This document shows positions 8,665 to 17,990 of a DNA stretch of 64,000 nucleotides, one piece after another. Location: positions 124,001-188,000 of the forward strand of contig CAVZLR010000004.1 of the NCBI GenBank assembly GCA_963776205.1, in the 5' to 3' direction. The notes beneath the pieces are model-generated. The model was not told where the DNA came from and ran no database searches. It saw only the letters and a list, made by a program, of their open reading frames with translations. A program made the position numbers and the translations under genes. The first letter of the stretch is position 1; each line of letters opens with the position of its first letter. This DNA is from UBA4459 sp963776205 (GTDB lineage Bacteria > Bacteroidota > Bacteroidia > Bacteroidales > F082).

Positions 8665-9261
8665 CTAATTCATTACAATCTTATGATAACATTTGTTTTT
8701 CGATAATGCATGTTCGTGTTGCCAAATTTCTCTTTTTTTATTTTCCCTGTATTTAGTCCAAAAACTATGTAACTTATAAATTGACTCCCAGGCAATTTCT
8801 TTTTTTTCCACACACAAAATCATTTGTTGCATAAACTTGTTATTTGTTGCAAGAAAAAAACGATAGGCTAAAACTGGATCAAGACATTCAATTTTGATAA
8901 TTTTTCTTTTTATTAAAGAATGGAACGGATCAAAATAGGTTATATAATTAGCCATATCTATGATATCTTTCCGTTTAAATGGATTCTCTTTTTGTCCTTC
9001 AACTTTTGATTCTTCCAGAATTTTATATATTCTGGAAATTGATTCATTTGTCATAAAGCTCTCATTGATACGTAAAATAAAATCTGCTTCATTTAGGTCC
9101 CTCTCTCTCTTAAATTGAAAAAATAATGCAATAAGCCCACCGGCTGCCGCTAGATTTGCTAACGTGTTAATATATGGGCTTATTATTATCTTCAAAGGTG
9201 CAGTATTAGAAATAATAGCCAACAAGATTATGCCCAGAATAATAAGTACGGATCTTTTCAT
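8665..9261 (-). CDS. Small membrane-anchored protein of unknown function
   Basis: A 198-residue protein. Residues 1-20 form a transmembrane helix or signal anchor (LIILGIILLAIIS), and residues 30-50 form a second hydrophobic stretch (LANLAAAGGLIALFFQF). An acidic/basic helical cytoplasmic domain with no recognised motif follows (FILRINESFMTNESISRIYKILEES, then NYITYFDPFHSLIKRK). The layout resembles DUF4760-type bacterial membrane proteins, but I cannot confirm this. It lies at the low-coordinate end of the accessory block and is intact. The 155-bp gap to the next gene at 8509 shows no clear hairpin. Confidence 0.6.
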   Translation of the reverse strand: MKRSVLIILGIILLAIISNTAPLKIIISPYINTLANLAAAGGLIALFFQFKRERDLNEADFILRINESFMTNESISRIYKILEESKVEGQKENPFKRKDIIDMANYITYFDPFHSLIKRKIIKIECLDPVLAYRFFLATNNKFMQQMILCVEKKEIAWESIYKLHSFWTKYRENKKREIWQHEHALSKNKCYHKIVMN

Positions 9262-9321
9262 TTTTTATAATTTTTTGAATCAAATATTTAAATTGTGTCA
9301 GGTCGATATATTTCTGATAAT

Positions 9322-9760
9322 TTATAAATTCAAGGTCATAAGAATTCTTTTTTGTTGATCCCCATAGTAATCGTCATAATTTCTTTCACATTTAAATCCA
9401 CTTTTTTTATATATCCCAATGGATGAATTTTCTGGATGGACTGTTAGTTTGATAATTTTAACCCCCCTTCTTTCGAAGCTCAATAATACTTTCTGATAGT
9501 AGTTTTGTACCAATCCCACTTCTCCTGTTTTTTTTACTTACGCCTAAAGATAATATCCAACCCTCATTTGAGTTATTTACGAAACCATTGATTGAAAAAC
9601 CAATTGTTTTCTTATTATCAATAGCAATTTTGATATTGTCTCCAAAGCAATCAAAAAATTGTCTTAATACGAATCTTGGATAACAACCATCACCATAAAT
9701 TTCCTTATTTATCCGATGTATATCTTCAAGATCATTTATTTTACAACTGATTATTTTCAT
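9322..9760 (-). pseudogene. GNAT N-acetyltransferase, frameshifted at a G6 tract
   Basis: The N-terminal 100 residues (9458-9760) contain the acetyl-CoA loop RRSGIGTKLL typical of GNAT enzymes. They stop just after LRKKGG. The rest continues in another frame (VKIIKLTVHPENSSIGIYKKSGF, then KCERNYDDYYG), which is the classic GNAT C-terminal NxxAIxLYxKxGF region. The break is at GGGGGG (9462-9467): removing one G restores one 145-residue protein. This could be a dead gene, a phase-variable contingency tract or a sequence error. The substrate is unknown. Confidence 0.8.
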
Positions 9761-9808
9761 AAAAAAGACTAGTTAATATTTTCATTCTAATTGGGAACGG
9801 GTTTTCGT

Positions 9809-9895
9809 ACATGGCAAGTAAGCTGAGGTTTTAAGCAATAAAAGAAATGCAGCGTTTGCCATCAATTAGTTTATTTGATATACACGCTGTTGTCA
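9809..9895. repeat. Short hairpin spacer, possible relative of the array hairpins
   Basis: In the 294-bp gap between the GNAT and Fic genes, GGCAAGTAAGCTG (from 9813) can pair with CAGCGTTTGCC (to 9860). The right side reads TATACACGCTGTTGTC, resembling the TATATACATTGTTGTGC right ends of hairpins at 13.8 and 15.0 kb. It is shorter than the others and its left end is different, so membership is uncertain. Confidence 0.35.
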
Positions 9896-10054
9896 AACAG
9901 CATTACGCATTGATAAAATTAAGAATAATATGGAAAAGTCAGGTTTAAAAAGGAATTGATTGATTTTGTGAAATGGATAATTAACGTTTTATGTATGAAG
10001 CTCAGTTGCGTATAGCCACAATAATCTTATACACTGTGTTTCCCCAATGTGGTT

Positions 10055-11134
10055 TTATCTTTTTGTCAATAGGTTAAATAATTTTTCATTTATATAATAG
10101 TTTCCAGTTCCAATTTTTTCCTTTTTTAATATTCCATCCTCAGCCAGTTTATTTAAATAATTCGCAGCTGTAATTCTTGAAACATTCAATCGTTGACAAT
10201 GAATTCAATTTTTGTGTATGGATGTTTAAAAAGATTGTTTAATAAGTCTTGACTGTAAAATTTGTAATTGTCGCGAAGTTTATGTTTATACTCCATCATT
10301 AATTCTTTGATTTGGATTATTAAATCAATTGTTTCTCTTGAAGTTTTTTCAATTCCGTGAATCATAAACAAAAGCCATTCTTCCCAATTTTCATCGTCTC
10401 TTAGTTCTTGTAAAAGCCTGTAATAATCTGATTTATTTTGAATGATATAATTGCTTAAATATAGTATTGGGAGGTTTTGTAATTTTTCGATAATTAGATA
10501 TAGAATATTTATTATTCTTCCAGTTCTTCCGTTACCATCATAAAATGGGTGGATACTTTCAAATTGATAATGGATTATTGCCATTTTTATAATCGGGTCA
10601 TAATCGCACATTGAAGAATCATTAATGAATTTTTCAAGGTTTGCCATCAATTTATTTATTTCATTAATGTCTTGCGGAGGCGTATAAATAGTTTCTCCAG
10701 TCGATGAATTTTTTAAAGCAGTTCCGGGTAATTTTCGAAAACCAGCATTGTTTCCTTCTAGTTCTTTTTGAATTTCAATGATTATATTATTTGTAATTAA
10801 TCCTTTATTTTTAATTAGTTCAAATCCTTTTTTTAATGCAGAAATATAATTTTGAACTTCTTTTGCTTCAAGCGATTTAAAAGAATCAAGGTTTAATTCT
10901 GATTTGTATAAATCATCATGAGTTGTAATAATATTTTCAATTGCAGAACTGTCTTTTGCTTCTTGCAGTCCTAATGTGTTAATCAAAATGATTTTGATTT
11001 GGAATAGTTGAAGCAATTCCTTTCAATTCAGCCAATGCTGCATGAGCTGACGGTAAACTTTTCAAAACTGCTTTCGTCTCAACGTCAACAGTCAGTGGAA
11101 GTTCTTTTAATTTCCAATTTTCATTTTGATTCAT
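10055..11134 (-). pseudogene. Fic family protein with two frameshifts
   Basis: Joining three frames gives a full Fic protein of about 358 residues. The N-terminus begins at ATG 11134 (MNQNENWKLKELPL). The middle holds the inhibitory-helix-like AKDSSAIENI and the catalytic HPFYDGNGRTGR loop, which would AMPylate target hydroxyls. The C-terminal winged helix is LNVSRITAANYLNKLAEDG, then NYYINEKLFNLL. One extra base near 10990 and one missing T near 10190 break it. The intact HPFx(D/E)GNGRxGR motif and the S/TxxxE/N helix indicate a class I/II Fic protein. It may be part of a toxin system, but no antitoxin is adjacent. A hairpin repeat lies upstream at 11286. Confidence 0.85.
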
Positions 11135-11285
11135 TGTGTAAAGATTATTAGATTTTCTTTACAAATATAGTTTATTCTGTAAAGAGAAATGGATTTTCTT
11201 TACAAAGAATATCAGATATGATAATATTATTCAATTTTTTTATGCATTCTCTTTGTCTTTTTACCATTTGCAGAATGTGATACAT

Positions 11286-11402
11286 CGGTTAGTATCAGAA
11301 TAGTAGCCGGTTGCGGGCTTCATTCCTCTCAAGTTACGGGAGAATTGAAGCAGGCTATAATCCTTGAATTTACTACTTAACCAGCTATCATTTTTAAACT
11401 AA
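11286..11402. repeat. Array hairpin G (attC-like)
   Basis: The left arm GTATCAGAATAGTAGCCGGTT pairs with the right arm AACCAGCTATCATTTTT, leaving a loop with TTGCGGGCTTC/GAAGCAGGCTA as a second inner stem. The left border is TGTGATACAT followed by CGG, the same junction as at other hairpins. The right arm overlaps the stop codon of the SLC12 remnant at 11394. Confidence 0.6.
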
Positions 11403-13573
11403 TGCATTTTCAAATTCGGAATCGGCACAAAAAATGGCTGAAATTCGGGATTGATTTACAATTTTAACCATTTCCTCAACCGACATTCCTTGCTCAATAT
11501 TAAAGATATTTACATCTGTGTTTCTTTCTTTATTAACATTTTCAATCAAGTTTCCTTGATTTATTGATAATTGTAGTACTTTTGGAAACCGAACCATAAT
11601 ATGTAAATCTTCTATATCCGCTTCAGAAAAAGTTAATTGCGGGTTATTATTCATATATGAACATCAATAGACCCTTTCCAATTTCGGCATAATTAATAAG
11701 GAAATCAAAGTGGATAGATCATTGTTTTTAACATTAAATGTTTCCTTCCAGTCAACAGGAATATTTGTCATCCATAAATTGATACTTTTTTCAATAGCCA
11801 GGCTAGCGGTAGAAAATGGAATATAAATAATGAGTCCAAAATTATTCTTCTTAGCATCCAATATGAGTTTATTATAATAAGCTAAATTGGAGGTTGCCGA
11901 ATCAATGCTTACAAAAATAATATTTGGTTTAAAAAAAGCAGCATTTAATGATTGCATACTTACATTCACAGTGGTATTAAAATCGGTGTTATCAATAACG
12001 GTATAAGAAACAGATAAATCGCTTTCTTTAAATTTTTTAACGGCATTTTTAAGAAAGATTTCAATATTTTTTTGTTCAATTTCATTTTCATTTCGCAAGT
12101 GCTAATATTTTAATAGAACCTTTAGGATAAATAATTGAATGAATAAGTTTAAAAGAGCTTCTGAGTTCTTTTGGCATGGTTACAGGCATCAGCAAATCTG
12201 GTCGCCACGACCTTACTTCTCTTTCTTGTCGCAAGCTATTGGTCTTTTTTGTTGCCCATTCTGCCAAGGCAGTAAATAAACCACTTCTTGAGTCACCGGC
12301 AGCTGATTTAATATTCATTTTCACCAGATACAGATAAAAGAGAATAATAAAAACTAAAGAAAACAAAGCTACTAATAACGTTCATTACAAACATGATAGC
12401 AATTGAACCCAAAGCACCAATGGCAGGAACAAAGTGGGATTTTAAGAGTTGGTCTGTAACTTGGCAAACCCAAAGTTTGTTCACCAAGGCCACAACGTTT
12501 ACCATAGCATAGGTAATCATAAAAAACATGGTAAGTATAGGTGCAATAGTATTTAAATTTCGCAAGGAAATACCAATCAAGAACAATTACTGCAGTAATT
12601 AACATGGCATTAACCGGTTCGCCTCTTTTTGATAGTTTTGATAAGATTTGACTTTTTGGCAAAATATTTTTTTCACCTAAGGCTAATAATATTCGTGGAG
12701 CACCAACAAACGAACCAAGTGCAGATGATAGTGTTGCACCTAATAAGCCGGCAAGAACAATTGGACCGAACAATGATTTATCGATAAAAACATTATAATT
12801 TTTAGCCAATTCATCAGGAGTAGCAATAAAGGCGGCAACAAATATTAAACTAACATAAATAATTGTGGTAATAATAACAGAAGAGATCGTTCCTAAAGGA
12901 ATGCTTTTTCGAGGATTGGTTAAGATCGCCGGACATATTAGCACCAGCCATAACACCTGTTACGGCAGGAAAGAAAACGGCAAATACAATCCAAAAAGAT
13001 GAGCCATTAAAGTCGTTTTCTACCGACCCTGGGTAATTTCCAAACCATTCGAAATCAAAATTTAAATCGTTAACAAACAAGAGATCCATAAATAGAGACC
13101 AAAGAAAAAACGATAATACCTAGAATAATATATTGGATCTTAAATGCAAAACTGGTGCTTATAAAAGCAATGACCATCACAAGAGAAAAAATACCTATGT
13201 CGAGAATAAATGGATTAATATCCGGAGTGAGCGTCTGTAATCCTTCGCGAAATCCAAAAATATACATTGCAACAGCAATGGATTGTGCAAAATAAAATGG
13301 TATTCCTATGGCTCCTCCAATTTCTAAACCAAGAGATTGTGAAATAAGACTGAATGCACCACCGCTACCTATCCTAACATTTGTTGTGATAGAAGATAAG
13401 CTGAGAGCAGTAGTAAAAGTAATGGCAACAGATAACAAAACTATCGCTAAAGCCCCAAAGACTCCGGCATTCCCAACAACCCAGGGTTGTCGGATATACA
13501 TGATGACCCCTAGAATTGTTAAGGTAGTTGGTGTAAACACACCTGCAAAAGTCCCAAAAGTCTTCTTTTTCAT
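11394..13573 (-). pseudogene. SLC12-type cation-chloride cotransporter/amino acid permease, multiply broken
   Basis: Consecutive fragments in shifting frames form one transporter of roughly 725 residues. They are 13070-13573 (FGTFAGVFTPTTLTILGVIMY, the SLC12 TM1 hallmark), 12850-13089 (FAVFFPAVTGVMAGANMSGDL), 12372-12956 (TM helices with SFVGAPRILLALG), 12308-12586, 12088-12366 (SWRPDLLMPVTMP, start of the cytosolic C-domain) and 11664-12098. A final piece, 11394-11654, follows an in-frame TGA at 11664. FxPxxTGxMAGxNxSGxL is diagnostic of the SLC12 family. At least four frameshifts and one stop make a functional product implausible as read. The fragment after the TGA could be a separate small ORF. 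Confidence 0.8.
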
Positions 13574-13656
13574 AATCTTTGTTTTTATTTTAATCTAACT
13601 AATACATTAAAATTTCACAACTTATAATTTGTCATATTTAGCTGAATGTGCTCCAT

Positions 13657-13783
13657 CGTTTAGTATCATGCAAAGTAGCCAATTGCGGGCTTCAATTACC
13701 TATCAAACCGAGATGAAGTGGAAGCGGGATACAACCGTTGAATTTACTGCTATTTCGCCTATTTTGTATATACATTGTTGTGC
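13657..13783. repeat. Array hairpin C (attC-like)
   Basis: The outer stem pairs TTAGTATCATGCAAAGTAGCC with the reverse complement of GCCTATTTTGTATATACATT. The right border is GTTGTGCTC and the left border is CTCCAT followed by CG. The inner part ATCAAACCGAGATGAAGTGG resembles hairpin D. It lies between the SLC12 gene and the esterase. The 83 bp left of it (13574-13656) carry a short right-end fragment of the 99-bp element (TAGCTGAATGTG). Confidence 0.6.
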
Positions 13784-13880
13784 TCAGTTATTTTACTATA
13801 TCCAAGTCCTTTTAAAAATAAGATTCTACTTGATTAAATGCTTTTTTGGAAAACCTCTTTGTCGAGGTTTAGGCCATCCG

Positions 13881-14645
13881 TTATCGGGTTAAGGGTGTAA
13901 ATAAATGTTCAACACCATGCGATTGAATCATGAAGTTCACAACTATTTCCATTTTTAATCATTTCATCGCTGAATAACTCAGAATATTTTGAGAGGAGTT
14001 ACAGAATCATCTCTACCAATCACCATAATTGTTGGTGGCATACCCTTATCAATATGCTGTGCAGGAGAATAGTCAATCGGTTCACCTTTGTCTAAAAGTA
14101 ACTGTTTAAACCAACCATCATTTAAAGTTGAAACTGCAGGAGATTGAAGAATCAGCGCATTGGGTTTACTTGATATAGAAGAGTCGGAAGTGTATTTGGC
14201 AAAAACAGCAGCACTTGTTACGAGATGACCACCAGCAGACCATCCAAAAGCTGCAATACTGTCCTTATTTAGTTTTAGTTTTTTTGCATTTTCTCTTGCC
14301 CATATGAAAAAATCTTTCGTATCCTCCATTGCATCAATCGGAGTAATACTTTCTTTATCAGAGATTCTATATTCTACAGAAATTGCAACCATTCCAAGTT
14401 TTGCATATTTCTTAGCATGCCAAAATCCCCATGAAGGCTCTCCCATTGCCCAAACCACCTCCATGAAACACCGCAATTGTTGGTCGAATATTCATTGTCT
14501 GCAATATCCTTTGGGAAAAACACGTATGCTTTTAAACTATCAGTTCCAATAGTTTTATAAAGTAAACTCAGTAGGGTTCAAATTATCTTGTGCTTTTGCT
14601 ATTCCGCAAATATAGAATTAATAGTATCAAAATTTTATTTTTCAT
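13881..14645 (-). pseudogene. Secreted alpha/beta-hydrolase (esterase-lipase type), frameshifted
   Basis: The longest open piece (13979-14476) shows the nucleophile elbow GWSAGGHL and a catalytic-acid region MVIGRDDSVTP. Other frames supply the signal peptide (from ATG 14645, MKNKILILLILY then GIAKAQ), the oxyanion HGGGW region, and the C-terminal histidine region (HGVEHLFTP, ending at 13881). This is the BD-FAE/HSL-like family that hydrolyses small esters or acetylated sugars. At least four single-base lesions separate the parts, for example near 14455 and 13975. Hairpins flank it at both ends. Confidence 0.75.
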
Positions 14646-14698
14646 TTTTTATCTATTGTTTATTTGATTAGATGTCTGCTCGCTAATTGGGCACAACA

Positions 14699-14748
14699 GG
14701 GAGCTAAACCTGTCCGAATGGATGAATCCATTCATCCTGGCGGGCGTA
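14699..14748. repeat. Copy of long repeat, left module
   Basis: GGGAGCTAAACCTGTCCGAA and the following GGATGAATCCATTCATCC palindrome and GGCGGGCGTA are identical to 20000-20049 (the match starts at GCACAACA, 14690). Here the module joins directly to the 99-bp inverted-repeat element, whereas at 20 kb it continues into the 250-bp module. Confidence 0.8.
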
Positions 14749-14752
14749 TTCT

Positions 14753-14853
14753 GATGTATACACATTTCAAAATACACACAGAGTGCGCAAGCACCGTGGA
14801 TTTTGTCAGCTTCCTGCCCGTCCGGCAGGCGGGTAGCTGAATGTGATACATAC
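14753..14853. repeat. 99-bp inverted-repeat element, copy 1
   Basis: This copy starts GATGTATACACATT (with a TA variation) and ends AATGTGATACAT. It contains GAGTGCGCAAGCACCGTGG and the GC-rich palindrome CCTGCCCGTCCGGCAGG. It is nearly identical to copies at 16575, 17753 and 20295. Confidence 0.85.
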
Positions 14854-14978
14854 GGTAAATTGTATGAGTAGTGGCAGATTGCGTGGTACTTTCCTGTCAA
14901 ACCGCTATGAAGTTTGAGCGGGCTACAAACCTTGATATTTAGCACTTTACCTGCCATTACTTATACAAAATGTTGTGC
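14853..14978. repeat. Array hairpin D (attC-like)
   Basis: The left arm AAATTGTATGAGTAGTGGCA pairs with the right arm TGCCATTACTTATACAAAAT over about 18 of 20 positions, including G-T pairs. The right border is GTTGTGCTTCG. It lies 32 bp beyond the 3' end of the serine hydrolase gene. Confidence 0.7.
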
Positions 14979-15013
14979 TTCGTACATTTAATAAAAAGAA
15001 TTATTTCATTTTT

Positions 15014-16507
15014 TTAGTCGGCGTATCTCATTGCCGGAATTAGTCTATTAACTATCATTGGAAATACACTTAATGCTTTATTATTACTAAAATTTGACGC
15101 ATTTGTCACTATCACAAGTTTCAGCTCATTTATAATTATAATATAGTTTCCTCCTGAGCCAAGCGCTACAATCATTTCATATTCATTCACAGACATGGGA
15201 ATTGAATCTTCCCACCATTTTTTACATTCTTAAGATCTTATCCACCATTGGTAACCATAATTAAAAAAATCACTTTCTTTTATATCAGGTCTAGTTGATT
15301 CAATAATCCATTCTTTTGGAACCAACTGGTTTTCATTCCATTTCCCTTCATTTTGAACTAAAAGTCCTATTTTAGCCATGTCACGTGGTTTCATCTTTAG
15401 CCCGTTCCAAAATTCAAGTTCTCCGTTGATATGCTTTCGCCAGGAATATTCTTTAATTCCGAGTGGATGAAAAAAGGTGCTGTCGGCAAAAGCTTGTATT
15501 TCGCTTCTGATTAATGACGAAATACACTTTCCAATAATAGCTGCGTTACCACTGTTATATTGGAAATATTCTCCGGGATAGTGTGTTAATGGTCTGCTCA
15601 GGACATAAGCTATTCGGTCATTTTTTTCGTACATTTCCTTGGGATATTCATTCCATTCTAGCCCGGTTGACATGGTTAAAAAGTTTTTTAAGGTAATCTT
15701 CTCTTTTTCTTCCGTTTTCAAGGAATCGTATTGTGGGAAGTAATGAAATATGGATTGATTTAGATCTAAGTCAGGATGTCGGTCTAGTACAATTCCAAGT
15801 AATAGTGATGTAATGCTTTTAGTGCACGAATTGAAATTATGTATTTTAGTTTTATTATACCCATAAAAGTATTCTTCCATGACTAATTTATTGTCTTTTA
15901 GCACAAGAAAAGATTCGATGCGCCCATATTCTTGATTAATAATATCCAACATTAATTTATTAATCATAGATGTATCTACCCCTTCATCATAAATTGATCC
16001 GGTAGCCAGAAAATCATTTAACTGTTCCGGTTGTTGGTATTTATAGGTAATATTTCCATTTACACCTTCCGGTCTTGGATGAAGCATGGCTGTTTCTATA
16101 TCTTTCCTGGAAGGTTCAAGGTTCAAACTGTCGGTACTATTATCTGCTGATGAATGGATAGTTCCTAAAATCCTGTTTTTAATAGGATCAAAATTTGCAT
16201 GATATGAATTCCCGTCATCGTCCTGGATAGTGATACTCATACTCAGAGTATCATATTTAACATTGGTTAAATTCCATTCTGATTGGTATTCGTTATTCCA
16301 AATAAAGATGAGCCTAGCTTTCAATTTGTTATGCTGAACTTTTTGTAAATTTAAAAAGACCTTTTGTGTACCTGATAAGAATTTCCATGAAGTTTCTTCT
16401 GTACTTATCCATGAGCCTTCTAATGTGTTGGTTTTTTTATCCTTGTTATCAACACAACTGAAATTAGCGACTATTAAAATAGATAATACGATGGATTTTA
16501 TATTCAT
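15014..16507 (-). pseudogene. Beta-lactamase-type serine hydrolase, secreted, in-frame stop
   Basis: Residues 1-18 form a lipoprotein-like signal (VLSILIVANFSC). A beta-sandwich-like region to about residue 135 precedes the serine beta-lactamase/class C domain with SxxK as SCTKS and the Tyr motif YNSGN. A TAA at 15230-15232 interrupts the frame after QWWIRS, and the same frame continues through 15014 (WWEDSIPMSVNEYEMIVALG then SGGNYI), which carries the expected C-terminal GxGG element. A single nonsense change therefore removes about 70 residues including part of the active site. Such enzymes act on peptidoglycan peptides or small esters; the substrate is unknown. Confidence 0.8.
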
Positions 16508-16574
16508 TTTATAAACTTATATTTTATAAATATATGATGATATGGTGCCTATAAGTAATTTGGTTTAGCTCCCT

Positions 16575-16672
16575 GATGTATCACATTCAAAATACACACA
16601 GAGTGCGCAAGCACCGTGGATTTTGTCAGCTTCCTGCCCGTCCGGCAGGCGGGTAGCTGAATGTGATACATC
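16575..16672. repeat. 99-bp inverted-repeat element, copy 2
   Basis: Termini GATGTATCACATT and AATGTGATACATC are perfect 13-bp inverted repeats. The interior matches the other copies, one T shorter near the left end. It is followed immediately by GG and hairpin E. Confidence 0.88.
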
Positions 16673-16796
16673 GGCAATATATATGAAACGTTTGACATTT
16701 TTTGTGATCTCTTTTCAAGCCGTTACGATTTCTATTAAATGTACCGACCTTAAAAATTAATGCTTTTTGCCAAATGTTTTATATATGGTGTTGTGT
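16672..16796. repeat. Array hairpin E (attC-like)
   Basis: The left arm CAATATATATGAAACGTTTGA pairs with the right arm GCCAAATGTTTTATATATGG. The right border is GTTGTGTTTTCG. The primary sequence is unlike hairpins C and D, but length (125 bp), borders and fold agree. Confidence 0.65.
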
Positions 16797-16870
16797 TTTC
16801 GTACTTTTTTCCTGTTTAATTTATAGGTTGAAGCTTATGTTAAACTTGATTGGTTTATTGTCACATATTT

Positions 16871-17276
16871 TCAATTTGACGTTGTATGTGTCTTTTTTAA
16901 CAAACGTTTTACCCCCAATCCAATGGACCAAAAACCAGCGATATAACACAATAATACTCCTGCTGTACCTATAAGCAGTGCTCCCATTACTGCTCCAAGA
17001 TGACCAACTACGACAATTAATATACCTGAGACTATAATAAGTAAAGCATTTTTAAAGTCTTGTCGACTCAACCAAAATAGAAATACTCCTATTGCCATGG
17101 CAAGAATACCATTTACTATTCCAATATGTCCAAATAATCCATTTGGATCTACTTCCGTTATAAACTGCTTTTATAGGAATCGAAACCACAATACTCACAA
17201 TACCACTTAAGAAAATTAAAACGGCTCCTGTTTGTAAAATAAGCCCACGTATTTTTTTAATCTTTTTTATTTTCAT
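16871..17276 (-). pseudogene. Small four-helix membrane protein, one frameshift
   Basis: Two overlapping frames make one protein of about 135 residues. The N-terminal part from ATG 17276 has a basic start and TM1 (GLILQTGAVLIFLSGIVSIVV). After a shift near 17165 the frame continues ITEVDPNGLFGHIGIVNGIL, then AMAIGVFLFWLSR and two further helices, ending in a basic tail at 16871. The arrangement resembles short DoxX/DUF-type integral membrane proteins, but I do not recognise the family. It sits between hairpin E and a repeat-bearing spacer. Confidence 0.65.
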
Positions 17277-17488
17277 GATTATACGTTTTACTGCCTATCA
17301 TACTTTTATTACATCTCTATTTTTGCTAATTAAAATGAACTCCATTTTCGAAACATTTAATTTGAGACTTGTTCATCTTGTCCTTGTAAAGTTTCGTGCC
17401 AGCACTTAGAAGTGTCATTTATTGGATTTGAATTATAAATGTTCAAATGGAGACATAGTATTCTATTTTATGGTCTCTTTTAGCATGA

Positions 17489-17752
17489 GTTCCGCAATGA
17501 GAACGAAGATATTAAAAAAGCAGCGATCATCCAATTGATTTTTAGATCAATTGAGTTGAACCGGTTTACCTTTGCCTATAAAGGCATTGCGTAAATGCTT
17601 TTTTATATATCGGGAGTTAGAATTGTGGATACCAAATTACTTTTAGCGTTAGATGTGTCACGCCTGCCTGCCGGCTGGCAGGTTTTGACTCGAAGTCCAG
17701 TTGAAGCTGAAATTAGGTAAAAGTCATGATAAGTAATTTGGTTTAGCTCCCT
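17489..17752. repeat. Long repeat, 250-bp module with inserted GC palindrome
   Basis: It matches 20049-20294 nearly base for base (AGAACGAAGATATTAAAAAA, ATCCAATTGATTTTTAGATC, ATATATCGGGAGTTAGAATT and so on). Relative to that copy it has an extra 20 bp, CCTGCCTGCCGGCTGGCAGG, placed after GATGTGTCACG at about 17663-17682. The remaining part of the gap 17277-17488 holds no gene that I can see. Confidence 0.85.
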
Positions 17753-17851
17753 GATGTATCACATTTCAAAATACACATTGAGTGCGTAAGCACCGTGGAT
17801 TTTGTCAGCTTCCTGCCCGACCGGCAGGCGGGTAGCTGAATGTGATACATC
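17753..17851. repeat. 99-bp inverted-repeat element, copy 3
   Basis: It has the same 13-bp terminal inverted repeats as copy 2. Internal substitutions (CATTGAGTGCGTAAG, CCCGACCGG) mark it as slightly diverged. It abuts hairpin B at CATCGG. Confidence 0.88.
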
Positions 17852-17973
17852 GGTTTGCGCTAAGAATAGTGCGGGTTTTGGGACACTACTCTTTCTGCTT
17901 TCCGTTATTTTTATTATTTGGTTTATGTTTCATTTTACTTTTCTGCTCGCATTATTTTTAGCGCTAGTTGTGC
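17851..17973. repeat. Array hairpin B (attC-like)
   Basis: The left arm CGCTAAGAATAGTGCGGGTT and right arm CTCGCATTATTTTTAGCG form a stem of about 17 bp, with a long central loop containing ATTTGGTTTATG. The right border is GTTGTGCTTAG. It is a close sister of hairpin A (23061-23184) and ends 17 bp beyond the stop of the GT-C gene. Confidence 0.8.
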
Positions 17974-17990
17974 TTAGTTTATTGTTCATA

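Noticed and set aside
14649..14957. A 102-codon minus-strand open frame
   Set aside because: It lies wholly inside repeat copy, 99-bp element and hairpin D; the frame is a by-product of the repeats and its product has no domain.
17430..17480. GGAGACATAG...TATGGTCTC inverted repeat as a terminator
   Set aside because: Pairing is interrupted and no gene ends at a fitting distance on either strand.
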